This document shows, piece by piece, positions 24,460 to 34,502 of a DNA stretch of 64,000 bases. Each line of letters opens with the position of its first letter. The first letter of the stretch is position 1. The notes beneath the pieces are model-generated. The model saw nothing but the letters and a program-made list of their open reading frames with translations, was not told the DNA's origin and did not search any database. The stretch is taken from positions 434,001-498,000 of the forward strand of contig NZ_VFIL01000003.1 of NCBI RefSeq assembly GCF_007858285.1. The letters are read 5' to 3'. The position numbers and the translations under genes are program-made. Source of the DNA: Pseudomonas brenneri (GTDB taxonomy: Bacteria > Pseudomonadota > Gammaproteobacteria > Pseudomonadales > Pseudomonadaceae).

Positions 24460-25475
24460 AGTTGCTCATTACTGGCGGTTGCGGATTTCTTGGCAGTAAC
24501 TTGGCGTCCGACGCCATCCAGCGCGGGGACGAAATTGTTATTTTTGACAGCTTGTACCGGAGCGGTTCTCGCGAGAACCTTGGCTGGCTACAAAGCCAGG
24601 GAGGATTCAAGTTCGAGCACGGCGATATTCGAAATCAAAACGATATCACTCGAGTCGTTCAATCATATGAGCCTGATGTGATTTTCCACTTGGCCGGCCA
24701 AGTCGCAATGACCACCTCTATTGCCAATCCGCGAATGGATTTTGAGGTCAATGTGATGGGAACGCATAACCTTCTTGAGGCGGTAAGACTGCATGCCCCT
24801 GATGCGACGGTTGTGTATTCTTCGACCAACAAGGTGTATGGCGATCTTGAGCAATTTGCGTATCGTGAAACAGCATCGCGGTACGAGTGTATAGAAAAAC
24901 CTAAAGGTTTTGATGAGACCACGCAACTCGACTTTCACTCTCCTTACGGTTGCTCTAAAGGTGCCGCAGACCAGTACATGTTGGACTATGCACGTATTTT
25001 TGGCCTGAATACCGTGGTGTTCCGACATTCATCGATGTACGGGGGGCGTCAATTCGCAACCTACGATCAAGGCTGGGTGGGTTGGTTCTGCCAGAAAGCA
25101 ATTGAGTTGAAAACAGGCTCGTCCACTGGTCCATTTACTATCTCGGGTACTGGCAAGCAAGTGCGTGATGTCCTACATGCGGATGATATGAAGACACTGT
25201 ACATGAGCGCTGTGCATAACATCGAGAAAGCGAAGGGCCAGGCATTCAACGTGGGGGGCGGTATAGATAACAGTCTCTCGTTGCTTGAGTTGTTTGGGTT
25301 GCTGAATGAAATTAATGATATAGAACTGCTTTATACCAAGCTTCCAGTGCGTGAGAGCGATCAGCGGGTATTTGTAGCTGATATCGCAAAGGCTTATCAG
25401 TTTTTAGGCTGGAAACCAGCGGTGTCTTCACGTGATGGCGTGACTCAGATGGTGGAATGGGTGAGTCAGCAGTAA
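24456..25475 (+). CDS. tyv: CDP-tyvelose 2-epimerase
   Basis: 339 residues, SDR fold. The blocks LITGGCGFLGSNLAS, HLAGQVAMTTSI, YSSTNKVYGDLEQ, CSKGAADQYMLDYARIFGL and RHSSMYGGRQFATYDQGW match the Salmonella/Yersinia RfbE/Tyv enzyme, as I recall it, closely and over the whole length. It inverts C2 of CDP-paratose to give CDP-tyvelose. The ATG overlaps the previous stop (ATGA); the longer frame begins inside the paratose synthase gene. This makes tyvelose the predicted dideoxyhexose of the O-antigen. Confidence 0.9.
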   Translation: MKLLITGGCGFLGSNLASDAIQRGDEIVIFDSLYRSGSRENLGWLQSQGGFKFEHGDIRNQNDITRVVQSYEPDVIFHLAGQVAMTTSIANPRMDFEVNVMGTHNLLEAVRLHAPDATVVYSSTNKVYGDLEQFAYRETASRYECIEKPKGFDETTQLDFHSPYGCSKGAADQYMLDYARIFGLNTVVFRHSSMYGGRQFATYDQGWVGWFCQKAIELKTGSSTGPFTISGTGKQVRDVLHADDMKTLYMSAVHNIEKAKGQAFNVGGGIDNSLSLLELFGLLNEINDIELLYTKLPVRESDQRVFVADIAKAYQFLGWKPAVSSRDGVTQMVEWVSQQ

Positions 25476-26806
25476 TGCCCGAGAATGTAACCGTTGAGCG
25501 GACGAATAACTATCTGAGGCAGGTTAAGGGATCGGTCCTCTATAAAGGCGCCGCTGTTGCGGCGTCTTTTCTGGTAATTCCCATTATGATTTCATACTTG
25601 GGGGTTGTGCAGTTTGGTGTTTGGTCGACGATGCTAACGATTATGTCTTGGGTCGTTTTCTTTGATTTGGGTGTTGGTAATGGATTGCGTAACAAAGTAG
25701 CGGAATCTCTTGCCAAGGATCAACCTGATGAGGCTCGCAGCTATATATCCTCTGCCTATAGCCTGATAGGTCTTATTGCGCTCGGGCTGTGGGCGGCGTT
25801 CTTTTTCGCATCATACGGTATTTCCTGGCAGGGCGTTTTTAATACGACGGTCGTGGTAGAAGAAGACCTTAGGTATGCCGTACAAGTTGCTATCAGCTTT
25901 GTGTTGGTAAATTTCTGGGTTGGTTTGATTACTGCGTTGTTGGGGGCTGTTCAGAAAAGCGCTTTGATATCGCTGGGGCAGCTATTTACAAACGTATTTG
26001 CACTGTTGGTTACTTATCTTCTATATCATTTTACCTCAGGTAGTATTGGTAAGCTCGCTTGGATGTACGGTGCCGGATTATTAGGCGGGAACCTTCTGCT
26101 GACAGCTTGGTTTTATCGTAAATATAAATATTTGTCCCCCGATTTATCGTTACAGCGTGAGCATTTAACGCCTCTGCTTTCTGTGGGGATTCGTTTTTTT
26201 ATCATTCAGTTGGCTGTGCTGGTTGTGTTCACTACCGATAAAATATTGATCACTCAACTATTTGGTCCAGAGCATGTTGCTGAGTACGAAGTGGTTTTCA
26301 AGTTGTTCAGTGTTATTGCATTCTTGCATACGCTAATTTCATCACCCTTATGGTCCGCTTATACTGACGCTTATCATCGCAAGGATAATGCCTGGATTGT
26401 AAGAATGTTGCGAAATCAGTTGAAACTCTATGCAGTTGTAATTATTGGAATAATTTTCCTGGTCTTCCTAACTAAATTTATTGTGGGGGTTTGGATCGGT
26501 CATGACTTTAAGGTTTCGCTGGGTTTGGTCGCCTCCGTGGCTGTGTTCGTTGCTATCACCACATGGAACAATATTTTTGCAATGATGCTCAATGGTGCGG
26601 GTGCAGTAAATGTACAGCTATATACCGCGCTTGTAGCGATGGTTTTGAATATACCCTTGGCGTTGCTCATGGTTAAAGTTTTTGGAATGGGGGTGGAGGG
26701 TGTTGTCTTGGCAGCAACCCTGAGCTTACTGTTCTCTGCGATCTTGCTACCTTTACAGGTATTCAGGCTCACTCGCTCTCAATCACCAGGTGTTTCAATG
26801 ATGTGA
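25475..26806 (+). CDS. wzx: O-antigen flippase Wzx
   Basis: 443 residues, strongly hydrophobic with about 12 TM helices and short polar loops, in the MATE/MOP polysaccharide-transporter pattern (N-terminal GSVLYKGAAVAASFLVIPIM and the FFDLGVGNGLRNKVA loop seen in Wzx proteins). It moves the undecaprenyl-linked repeat unit across the inner membrane. It starts at a TAATG junction with tyv. From here to the second glycosyltransferase the DNA becomes distinctly AT-rich, typical of O-antigen-specific genes. Confidence 0.88.
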   Translation: MPENVTVERTNNYLRQVKGSVLYKGAAVAASFLVIPIMISYLGVVQFGVWSTMLTIMSWVVFFDLGVGNGLRNKVAESLAKDQPDEARSYISSAYSLIGLIALGLWAAFFFASYGISWQGVFNTTVVVEEDLRYAVQVAISFVLVNFWVGLITALLGAVQKSALISLGQLFTNVFALLVTYLLYHFTSGSIGKLAWMYGAGLLGGNLLLTAWFYRKYKYLSPDLSLQREHLTPLLSVGIRFFIIQLAVLVVFTTDKILITQLFGPEHVAEYEVVFKLFSVIAFLHTLISSPLWSAYTDAYHRKDNAWIVRMLRNQLKLYAVVIIGIIFLVFLTKFIVGVWIGHDFKVSLGLVASVAVFVAITTWNNIFAMMLNGAGAVNVQLYTALVAMVLNIPLALLMVKVFGMGVEGVVLAATLSLLFSAILLPLQVFRLTRSQSPGVSMM

Positions 26807-26861
26807 GAGCAGATTCTTTCCGAGTAAAAATATTGTTAATTGATATGGATGATGAGTTGGT

Positions 26862-27803
26862 ATGGTGTCTACAAAACCGTTGGTAAGTATTCTCGTACCT
26901 GTGTACAACCGTGAAGGTATAATTTCGGAAACACTAAGCTCTGCGCTCTCTCAAACATATGAAAATATAGAAGTGATCGTTGTTGACAATGCCAGTACTG
27001 ACGGCACTTGGTCAGTTATAAGCGATTATGCCAATCGCGACCCGCGCTTGAAGGCTTTTAAGAACGAAAGTAATCTAGGGCCAGTCCGCAACTGGCTGCG
27101 CTGTGTGGAATGTGCAACTGGCGTATTCGCCAAAATTTTATGGTCGGATGATCTGATTTCACCTGACTTCCTGGAAAAAACAATTCCGTATTTTGATGAC
27201 CCTCAGGTTGGTTTTGTCTATACCGCTACCAAGATTTTTACCGAAGAGCCTGAGGCGGGCGTGCTTTCCTATGCCAACGGTAAAACTGGAATCTACGAGG
27301 CTGAGTCCTTCATTCAGGGCGACTTTAAGGCAAAGGGCTATCCGCTATCTCCAGGGTGTGCTGTATTTTATCTTAAGGATATTAAAAGAAACTTGATGTT
27401 GCATATCCCAAATGCAACGGGTAGTGATTTTTCAATGCATGCTATTGGTAATGATCTTTTGTTGTTTTTATTGACGGCGAATCAGTATAAAAAAATAGCA
27501 TATATATCGAATCCAATATCTTATTTTAGAGCTCATCCGGGGTCGATCAGTATTGAGTCAGCGGATGGGAAGTTACCGTTGCATTATGATATGGCTAGAG
27601 CACATTTTGCAGAGGTTTACAGGCCCGATTTGATTTGCGTACTTAACTCCCGACTATTTATGGATCTTAGAAGGTACTCTGCAGCTAAGAGTTTTGGTCT
27701 TGAGCGGATATCTGATTTTTATGTCGAGAATCAGATTTTTAATGTGAGTTTTTTCTATATTTTTGTAGCGGTAATACGTAAGGTGTTGCGTAGGTTTTTC
27801 TGA
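26862..27803 (+). CDS. Family 2 glycosyltransferase
   Basis: 313 residues with a GT-A domain over the first ~220: VSILVPVYNREG at the N-terminus, DNASTDGTW, and the metal-binding LWSDDL near residue 95. It probably adds one sugar of the O-unit on the cytoplasmic face. Donor sugar not deducible; candidates are CDP-tyvelose, GDP-L-fucose and GDP-mannose. It lies between wzx and a second GT2 gene. Confidence 0.85.
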   Translation: MVSTKPLVSILVPVYNREGIISETLSSALSQTYENIEVIVVDNASTDGTWSVISDYANRDPRLKAFKNESNLGPVRNWLRCVECATGVFAKILWSDDLISPDFLEKTIPYFDDPQVGFVYTATKIFTEEPEAGVLSYANGKTGIYEAESFIQGDFKAKGYPLSPGCAVFYLKDIKRNLMLHIPNATGSDFSMHAIGNDLLLFLLTANQYKKIAYISNPISYFRAHPGSISIESADGKLPLHYDMARAHFAEVYRPDLICVLNSRLFMDLRRYSAAKSFGLERISDFYVENQIFNVSFFYIFVAVIRKVLRRFF

Positions 27804-27922
27804 CGTTCTCTCTGTTATGTATTGGTTGTTTTTCAGAGTGATAATAACGTGTTTAGGAATGAATGGCGACTCTGAATCTATGCGGATTACCTTAGTCGTC
27901 GTTTAACTCATATGGTGAGTTT

Positions 27923-28678
27923 GTGATTAAACCTTTAGTTTCCGTTGTCACAGTTGTTTATAACGCATTCGGTAGTATCGAAGCTACTATTAAAAGTGTG
28001 CTTGAGCAAGATGTGGGGGCAGGTGGAATTGAGTATTGGGTTGTCGATGGCGGCAGTACGGACGGAACTCTAGATGTTATAGACAAATATTCCGGAGATT
28101 TGCAGCTTGTAAGTGCTCCTGATCGAGGTATTTATGATGCGATGAATAAAGGGGTTGAGCTTTGTAGCGGTCGTTGGATTATCTTTATGAATGCCGGTGA
28201 CATGTTTTATAGTGATAGCTCCATTAAGGAGGTTTTTGATGGTAAGTCTTACGCAGGCGTGGATGTAATTTATGGTGATTGCATTGTAGATTATGATGGG
28301 GGGAGAAAGAGGTATCGCAAGGGGGGTAGCGTCAATCAGTTGTGGAAGGGGTCTTGTTTTTCTCATCAAAGTGCGTTCATTGATTTGAATCTCCATAAGA
28401 AAAATCTCTATAATATTAAGAATAGAATTGCCGCGGACTTCGAGTTTTTTTATGGGTTGAGTGCTACAGGTGGGAACTTTTTAAAAGTTGATCAGGCGAT
28501 CAGTGTTGTTACATCTGGAGGCTTGTCGGATATCAAGCGAGTTGATGCAATGGTTGCTTGGTGGAATTGTGTTAATAAGTCAAGCGTTGTTAACTTTCAT
28601 TATATTCGAATTGTTCTTTTGGAAATGCTTAAGGGGTTCGTAAAAAGCGTGATCCGTCCTGTGCGGAGGAAGATTTAG
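27923..28678 (+). CDS. Family 2 glycosyltransferase
   Basis: 251 residues, GT-A fold: VSVVTVVYNAFGS, VDGGSTDGTLDV, DRGIYDAMNKGV and MNAGD as the metal-binding DXD variant. This WcaA-like subgroup often adds fucose, colitose or related deoxysugars, but the donor cannot be fixed from sequence. GTG start with SD GGTGAG. The stop codon overlaps the GTG of the next gene by one base. AT-rich. Confidence 0.84.
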   Translation: MIKPLVSVVTVVYNAFGSIEATIKSVLEQDVGAGGIEYWVVDGGSTDGTLDVIDKYSGDLQLVSAPDRGIYDAMNKGVELCSGRWIIFMNAGDMFYSDSSIKEVFDGKSYAGVDVIYGDCIVDYDGGRKRYRKGGSVNQLWKGSCFSHQSAFIDLNLHKKNLYNIKNRIAADFEFFYGLSATGGNFLKVDQAISVVTSGGLSDIKRVDAMVAWWNCVNKSSVVNFHYIRIVLLEMLKGFVKSVIRPVRRKI

Positions 28679-29697
28679 TGTTTTTATCTGTTTGGGGGGG
28701 GGTGTTTCTAAGCTCTATATTGTCGCTGAGATATAGAATGAAGTTTCTATATTGGGGGCTTGTTGCTCTGCTTGTGTATGTTGCGGCTTTTGTTGCTCCC
28801 GAGAATTCAAGGGATGCAGTTGCTTATCTGGGCTATTATCGTTCAATAATGTCCGGGGAAGCTGCGGATGTTGAATTGTCCTTTCGACTTGTTTCGTATT
28901 TGGCGAGTTTTTTATTTTCGTCAGGTATAGGTGTGTTTTTTATATACGCTTTTTTATCTGTTCCTATAAAGGCTTTCGTTATTTGGAAGCTGTCGCCTTA
29001 TCCGTTTTTATCTTTATTGGCTTACGCGTCATATGTTTTTTTATTGTATGATTATACGCAAATTCGCGCAGGACTGGCAGCGAGTTTCATTTTTTTGGCT
29101 TTTTATTTTTATGTATGTTGTTCTCGTTACAAGATGCTATTTGCGATCTGCGTAGCATGTTTTTTTCATGTGAGCGCTGTAGTGTTTTTAGTTTCAGTTG
29201 TTTTGTTTTTTTTGGGTAACTATTTGTTGGTTTCAATGGGGTTGCTCCTGCTAGCATTGGTTGTCTTGTTTATAAACACTCTTTTCCCAGGCGGGGATAT
29301 TGTCACTTTTTTGGGGACTCTGGATTTTACCGGAAAAACAGCACTGTATTTATCTCTTCAGAAAGAAGGTGTGTTCTCAGATATTTCTTTGTTGAGGCGT
29401 TTTTCTCCAGTTTTTTATTGCCTGATTCCTTTGTTTTTGCATTTGGTCTATGTTGGGCGAGATAGGCTGATTTTGCTATACTTTCAGACGCTATGCTTGG
29501 GAGTGTTTGTGTTCTCGTTGTTTAGTTCTGTTCCTGCGCTTGCATATAGGCTGTCTGATTATTTTTTTATGTTCTGCTGTCTGTCACTGGCAAGTGCTTG
29601 GCGTGTTCTGGGATATAGGGTTTTATTCGTTTACATTGCGATATATTCAACTGGTATGATGTATTATGTTTATTTTTACCTTGGTTTTGCAGGCTAA
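28678..29697 (+). CDS. wzy: O-antigen polymerase Wzy (EpsG-type)
   Basis: 339 residues, almost entirely hydrophobic with about 9-10 TM helices. It carries the EpsG-family features ENSRDAVAYLGYY after the first helices and YDYTQIRAGLAASF, with later FHVSAVVF. EpsG/Wzy proteins polymerise lipid-linked repeat units in the periplasm. GTG start with a good SD (GGAGGAAG) overlapping the upstream stop. Its AT content and Phe-rich composition set it apart from the host genes. It is the only polymerase candidate in the locus. Confidence 0.83.
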   Translation: MFLSVWGGVFLSSILSLRYRMKFLYWGLVALLVYVAAFVAPENSRDAVAYLGYYRSIMSGEAADVELSFRLVSYLASFLFSSGIGVFFIYAFLSVPIKAFVIWKLSPYPFLSLLAYASYVFLLYDYTQIRAGLAASFIFLAFYFYVCCSRYKMLFAICVACFFHVSAVVFLVSVVLFFLGNYLLVSMGLLLLALVVLFINTLFPGGDIVTFLGTLDFTGKTALYLSLQKEGVFSDISLLRRFSPVFYCLIPLFLHLVYVGRDRLILLYFQTLCLGVFVFSLFSSVPALAYRLSDYFFMFCCLSLASAWRVLGYRVLFVYIAIYSTGMMYYVYFYLGFAG

Positions 29698-29763
29698 CCT
29701 TCGATTCTGCAGTGGTTCAGATGCCATTTTCATTACGTGCTATGACTTTTTTCGAGGTCGAAT

Positions 29764-30738
29764 ATGATTTTATTTGATGGGGTGATTTATAACTTACAGC
29801 GCGGTGGAGGCATATCTGTACTTTTTAACGAGTTGCTTTCTCGCCTTTCGGTTGGTACGTATGAAATGATTGTTCCTGAGTCTAAGCGGCCACTAGAGCG
29901 TTATAGGGATTTTGAGGTTAAACAGCCCTATGATGTATTTCACTCTACTTACTACAGATTGCCGAGTAATAGAGAGGGGAAAATTGTAACGACAGTTCAT
30001 GACTTTACTTATGAGCGCTATTCTTCTGGCCTGAAACGGCGGGTGCATTCTTGGCAGAAAAAGAGAGCTGTGCTTGGAGCTGATAAAATCATCTGTGTCT
30101 CTGAATGCACCAAGCGCGATTTAATTGAGTTTTATGGCGTAGAGTATGAGCCGCGTGTGGTTGTTGTGCCTAATGGGGTGTCGGACGACTATGCCCCTTT
30201 AGCGATTGAAGTTATTGAACAAGTTTTGTTTGTAGGCGCTCGTGGCGGATACAAAAATTTTGAGGCCACTGTTGATGCGATTAGCCAATTGTCGGGTTTA
30301 GGATTGGTTTGTGTTGGTGGGGGAGGGTTTTCTCCCGCAGAGCTGATTTTTCTGGAGCAGAAAATTCCAGGCCGTTATAAGCATGCAGGTTTTTTATCCA
30401 ATGCTGAGTTGAATATAGAATATAATCGTTCTATTTGTCTTGTATATCCCTCCTTGTATGAGGGGTTTGGTATACCAGTATTGGAGGCAATGCGTGCAGG
30501 CTGTCCAGTCATCGCGGTGAATTCGTCTTCGATACCCGAAGTCGCAGGTACTTCGGCGTTCCTTGTTGAAAAAGGTGAGGCGACGGAGTTGCGTGATGCT
30601 ATACGCTACTTTTATAGTGTCGATAATCGACAAAAATATATCGTTATGGGCAGGGCACAGGCAGAGAAGTTCAGTTGGGATTCGACTTTTCAGCAGACTG
30701 TGAGCGTTTACAATAACCTTTTAGATGAAAAGCAGTGA
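29764..30738 (+). CDS. Family 4 glycosyltransferase (probable mannosyltransferase)
   Basis: 324 residues, GT-B fold. The N-terminal domain contains [12 protein letters not shown] and [10 protein letters not shown]. The C-terminal domain shows [13 protein letters not shown] and the EX7E motif in [16 protein letters not shown], the nucleotide-sugar site of GT4 enzymes. VHD-containing GT4 proteins of this kind are often GDP-mannose-dependent, and gmd/fcl/manC follow immediately. Mannosyl transfer is therefore a reasonable but unproven guess. Confidence 0.85.
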   Translation: MILFDGVIYNLQRGGGISVLFNELLSRLSVGTYEMIVPESKRPLERYRDFEVKQPYDVFHSTYYRLPSNREGKIVTTVHDFTYERYSSGLKRRVHSWQKKRAVLGADKIICVSECTKRDLIEFYGVEYEPRVVVVPNGVSDDYAPLAIEVIEQVLFVGARGGYKNFEATVDAISQLSGLGLVCVGGGGFSPAELIFLEQKIPGRYKHAGFLSNAELNIEYNRSICLVYPSLYEGFGIPVLEAMRAGCPVIAVNSSSIPEVAGTSAFLVEKGEATELRDAIRYFYSVDNRQKYIVMGRAQAEKFSWDSTFQQTVSVYNNLLDEKQ

Positions 30739-30745
30739 GATGAAT

Positions 30746-31864
30746 ATGAAGAAGGCGTTGATCACAGGTGTAACGGGGCAGGATGGCTCCTATCTCGCGG
30801 AGTTTCTCCTGGCTAAGGGCTATGAGGTTCATGGTATTAAGCGCCGAGCGTCGTCGTTCAACACTCAGCGTGTCGATCATATTTACGAAGATCCACACGT
30901 CGACAACCAGAAGTTCGTCCTGCACTACGGCGACCTGACCGATTCGTCCAACCTTACCCGCATCATCCAGGAAGTGCAGCCGGACGAGGTCTACAACCTC
31001 GGTGCACAGTCCCACGTTGCCGTAAGCTTCGAGTCTCCTGAGTACACGGCTGACGTCGATGCCATGGGTACCTTGCGTATCCTGGAAGCCATTCGTCTGC
31101 TGGGCCTTGAGAAAAAGACCAAGTTCTATCAAGCATCGACTTCCGAGTTGTACGGCCTGGTACAGGAAATTCCGCAGAAAGAAACCACACCTTTCTATCC
31201 GCGCTCGCCTTATGCCGTTGCAAAAATGTATGCCTACTGGATCACGGTCAATTACCGTGAGGCCTACGGCATGTACGCCTGCAACGGTATTCTGTTCAAC
31301 CACGAATCGCCTCGCCGTGGCGAAACCTTCGTTACCCGCAAGATCACTCGCGCCCTGGCCAACATTTCCCAAGGCCTGGAGAAGTGTGTATTCCTTGGCA
31401 ACATGGACGCACTGCGTGACTGGGGTCATGCCAAAGACTACGTACGGATGCAGTGGATGATGCTGCAACAGGACGAGCCTGAAGACTTCGTGATTGCCAC
31501 CGGCGTTCAGTATTCGGTGCGTGAGTTCGTGCGCTGGTCCGCTGCTGAACTGGGTATCAAACTGCGGTTCGAAGGCGCTGGCGTTGACGAAGTTGCGGTC
31601 GTCGAGTCCATTGAAGGTGACAAAGCGCCTGCTTTGAACGTGGGTGATGTGGTCGTGCGTGTTGATCCGCGTTACTTCCGTCCTGCCGAAGTGGAAACCT
31701 TGCTGGGTGACCCAACCAAAGCCAAGACCAAGTTGGGCTGGACGCCGGAAATTACCGTACAGGAAATGTGCGCCGAGATGGTTCGCGAAGACCTGAAAGT
31801 AGCGCAGCGTCATGCCTTGCTCAAGCAGCACGGTCATGAGATCCCTGTAGCAACGGAGAACTGA
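30746..31864 (+). CDS. gmd: GDP-mannose 4,6-dehydratase
   Basis: 372 residues, extended [17 protein letters not shown] at the N-terminus, the Gmd-specific [12 protein letters not shown], then [17 protein letters not shown] with the catalytic Tyr-Lys, and [16 protein letters not shown]. It converts GDP-D-mannose to GDP-4-keto-6-deoxymannose. Three in-frame ATGs lie within 21 bases; the innermost, giving MKKALITG, has GTGAG at a normal distance and is used. GC content rises sharply from here to the end of manC compared with the preceding genes. Confidence 0.96.
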   Translation: MKKALITGVTGQDGSYLAEFLLAKGYEVHGIKRRASSFNTQRVDHIYEDPHVDNQKFVLHYGDLTDSSNLTRIIQEVQPDEVYNLGAQSHVAVSFESPEYTADVDAMGTLRILEAIRLLGLEKKTKFYQASTSELYGLVQEIPQKETTPFYPRSPYAVAKMYAYWITVNYREAYGMYACNGILFNHESPRRGETFVTRKITRALANISQGLEKCVFLGNMDALRDWGHAKDYVRMQWMMLQQDEPEDFVIATGVQYSVREFVRWSAAELGIKLRFEGAGVDEVAVVESIEGDKAPALNVGDVVVRVDPRYFRPAEVETLLGDPTKAKTKLGWTPEITVQEMCAEMVREDLKVAQRHALLKQHGHEIPVATEN

Positions 31865-31867
31865 TCG

Positions 31868-32842
31868 GTGGCGCGCAATCTTAATGAGGCCGTATTGGTC
31901 GTAGGGCACCGCGGTATGGTCGGCTCGGCCATTGTGCGGCGCCTGTCCGACTTGGGTTATCAGAACATCCTGACCTTAGGTCGGGAGAATGTTGACCTGC
32001 TGGACCAGAAAGCGGTGCGAGCGTATTTCGATACGCATCAGGTCAGCCAGGTGTACCTGGCTGCCGCGCGGGTAGGCGGGATTCATGCTAATAACACTTA
32101 CCCCGCCGACTTCATCTACGATAACCTGATGATCCAGGCTAACGTGATTGAAGCCGCACATCGTGCAGGCGTACAAAAGCTGCTGTTCCTGGGCTCTTCA
32201 TGCATTTATCCGAAGCTCGCCGAGCAGCCGATGAAGGAAGAAGCCCTGCTGACCGGTACGCTTGAGTCGACGAACGAGCCCTATGCGATTGCCAAGATTG
32301 CGGGCATCAAGTTGTGCGAGAGCTACAACCGTCAACATGGTCGTGACTATCGTAGTGTGATGCCGACGAACCTATATGGCCCCCACGACAACTACCATCC
32401 GGATAACAGCCACGTTATCCCGGCGCTGCTGCGTCGTTTCCATGATGCTGTAGAGCAGTCTGTCGAAGAAGTCTCCATTTGGGGTAGCGGCAAGCCAATG
32501 CGTGAGTTCCTGCATGTTGACGATATGGCTGCCGCCAGCGTTCACGTGATGGAACTCGACGGTGAGGTATATAAAGCCAACACTCAACCGATGCTTTCGC
32601 ACATCAATGTGGGAACAGGGATCGATTGCACGATCCGTGAGCTTGCTGAAACCATCGCCAAGGTCACCGGGTTCAAAGGAACCTTGAGTTTTGATGCTAG
32701 CAAGCCGGATGGCACGGCGCGTAAACTGATGGACGTATCGAGACTCGAATCCATGGGATGGAAAGCGAGTATCGAACTCGAAGACGGCTTGCGGGATGCC
32801 TATCAGTGGTTTGTCGTTAACCGCTTGGAGGTTCGAGGCTGA
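31868..32842 (+). CDS. fcl: GDP-L-fucose synthase
   Basis: 324 residues, SDR epimerase-reductase: [49 protein letters not shown], the catalytic YAIAKIAG and [11 protein letters not shown]. These blocks are diagnostic of Fcl/GMER rather than of Rmd, so the pathway product is GDP-L-fucose, not GDP-D-rhamnose. GTG start 3 bases after gmd with SD ACGGAG. Confidence 0.95.
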   Translation: MARNLNEAVLVVGHRGMVGSAIVRRLSDLGYQNILTLGRENVDLLDQKAVRAYFDTHQVSQVYLAAARVGGIHANNTYPADFIYDNLMIQANVIEAAHRAGVQKLLFLGSSCIYPKLAEQPMKEEALLTGTLESTNEPYAIAKIAGIKLCESYNRQHGRDYRSVMPTNLYGPHDNYHPDNSHVIPALLRRFHDAVEQSVEEVSIWGSGKPMREFLHVDDMAAASVHVMELDGEVYKANTQPMLSHINVGTGIDCTIRELAETIAKVTGFKGTLSFDASKPDGTARKLMDVSRLESMGWKASIELEDGLRDAYQWFVVNRLEVRG

Positions 32843-33082
32843 ACGGTTTGTGGGCGGCGAGGTCTTAACGGGCGTCGCCGCTCCTCGTTTTGTATTCATA
32901 CAGCACCAGATGAAGGACTTTTCTCACGATGCGTGTCAGGTTCTACCTCTGTGCCTCTTTATTGAGCTGCAGACGAACTAACACGAAGCGTATGATGAGT
33001 ATCCCTGAGTCGTGTACTCATGTGTCACAACACCCGCGCGTATCCAGCCGCGCTGATTTCGTAAGAATCAAAGGATGATTGA

Positions 33083-34498
33083 ATGTTTCTTCCAGTAATC
33101 ATGGCGGGTGGCTCCGGCACTCGCTTATGGCCTTTGTCTCGTCAGCTTAACCCTAAGCAGTTCCTGCCTTTGGTGGATCCAGACTTGACCATGCTCCAGG
33201 CGACGATCCAACGTCTTGATGGCCTTGAGCACGCAACTCCACGATTGATCTGCAATGAAAATCATCGTTTTCTCGCCGCTGAACAGCTGCGGCAACTGGG
33301 CCTGGAAGAGGCCAATATCATCCTGGAGCCAGTAGGTCGTAATACGGCGCCGGCCATTGCCTTAGCTGCCTTGCAGGCCCTGTCCGAGCAGACCGATCCG
33401 ATCATGCTGGTATTGGCCGCTGACCATCTGATTCAGGATGTGAACGCATTCCACCAGAGTATCGCCAAAGCCTTGGTGCTCGCCGAGTCGGGCAAGCTGG
33501 TGACCTTTGCCATCACGCCAACTCACCCTGAAACGGGCTACGGCTACCTTCAAATGGGGGCGGCGGTAGGCGAGGGTGGTTTTGAAGTTAGCCGTTTTGT
33601 CGAAAAGCCGGACCTGGCTACTGCACAAGACTATCTTGCTCAAGGCAGTTACTTCTGGAACAGCGGCATGTTCATGTTCCGTGCCAGTCGTTACATTCAG
33701 GAACTGGAGCGTTTCCAGCCGAAGATCGTTTCGGTGTGTCGTGAAGCCTTGGCCAAAGGCGAGCAGGATATGCACTTCACCCGGGTCGACAGCGCTATCT
33801 TTTCCAGTAGCCCTGATGATTCGATTGACTACGCGGTGATGGAGAAAACCAGCGACGCGGTGATGGTGCCGTTGAATGCCGGCTGGAGTGATATCGGTTC
33901 CTGGTCAGCTATCTGGGATTCGGGCGAGAAAAACGAGCAGGGAAACCTGTTCAAGGGCGATGTTCTGTCCGAAAACACTTCAGGCAGTTATGTGCACGCA
34001 ACGCACCGCCTTGTGACCACCGTTGGCGTTGAAAACCTGGTCATTGTGGAAACCAAGGATGCGGTACTGGTCGCGCACAAGGACCACGTACAGGACGTGA
34101 AGAAGATCGTTGAGCAACTTAAGGGCTGCAAGCGCCACGAGCACACCAACCATCGTGAGGTCTACCGGCCGTGGGGTGTCTACGACTCCATCGATAACGG
34201 CGAGCGTTATCAGGTCAAGCGCATCACCGTCAAACCTGGCGAGAAGCTTTCGGTACAAATGCATCATCATCGTGCCGAACACTGGATCGTCGTGAGCGGG
34301 ACTGCACGTGTGACCAATGGTGAGAAAACCTACCTGGTGACCGAGAACCAGTCGACCTATATCCCGATTGGTCAGATTCACGCCCTGGAAAACCCGGGAA
34401 TGATTCCCCTTGAGTTGATCGAAGTTCAATCGGGGTCTTACTTGGGTGAGGACGATATCGTTCGTTTTGAAGATATCTACGGTCGTGTAAAGGGGTAA
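33083..34498 (+). CDS. manC: Mannose-1-phosphate guanylyltransferase / mannose-6-phosphate isomerase
   Basis: 471 residues of type II bifunctional PMI-GMP. The N-terminal GMP domain has [15 protein letters not shown] and the FVEKPD site. The C-terminal cupin isomerase domain has [17 protein letters not shown] with its metal-binding His residues. It supplies GDP-mannose for mannosylation and for gmd/fcl. No phosphomannomutase (manB) is present; in pseudomonads AlgC elsewhere normally provides this. It is preceded by a 240-bp gap, longer than other gaps in the operon, that may hold a secondary promoter; no box pair was clear. Confidence 0.96.
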   Translation: MFLPVIMAGGSGTRLWPLSRQLNPKQFLPLVDPDLTMLQATIQRLDGLEHATPRLICNENHRFLAAEQLRQLGLEEANIILEPVGRNTAPAIALAALQALSEQTDPIMLVLAADHLIQDVNAFHQSIAKALVLAESGKLVTFAITPTHPETGYGYLQMGAAVGEGGFEVSRFVEKPDLATAQDYLAQGSYFWNSGMFMFRASRYIQELERFQPKIVSVCREALAKGEQDMHFTRVDSAIFSSSPDDSIDYAVMEKTSDAVMVPLNAGWSDIGSWSAIWDSGEKNEQGNLFKGDVLSENTSGSYVHATHRLVTTVGVENLVIVETKDAVLVAHKDHVQDVKKIVEQLKGCKRHEHTNHREVYRPWGVYDSIDNGERYQVKRITVKPGEKLSVQMHHHRAEHWIVVSGTARVTNGEKTYLVTENQSTYIPIGQIHALENPGMIPLELIEVQSGSYLGEDDIVRFEDIYGRVKG

Positions 34499-34502
34499 TT
34501 AT

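Noticed and set aside
31868..32842. Rmd (GDP-D-rhamnose synthase) partner of Gmd
   Set aside because: [13 protein letters not shown], the [13 protein letters not shown] block and [11 protein letters not shown] are Fcl signatures, so the product should be GDP-L-fucose.
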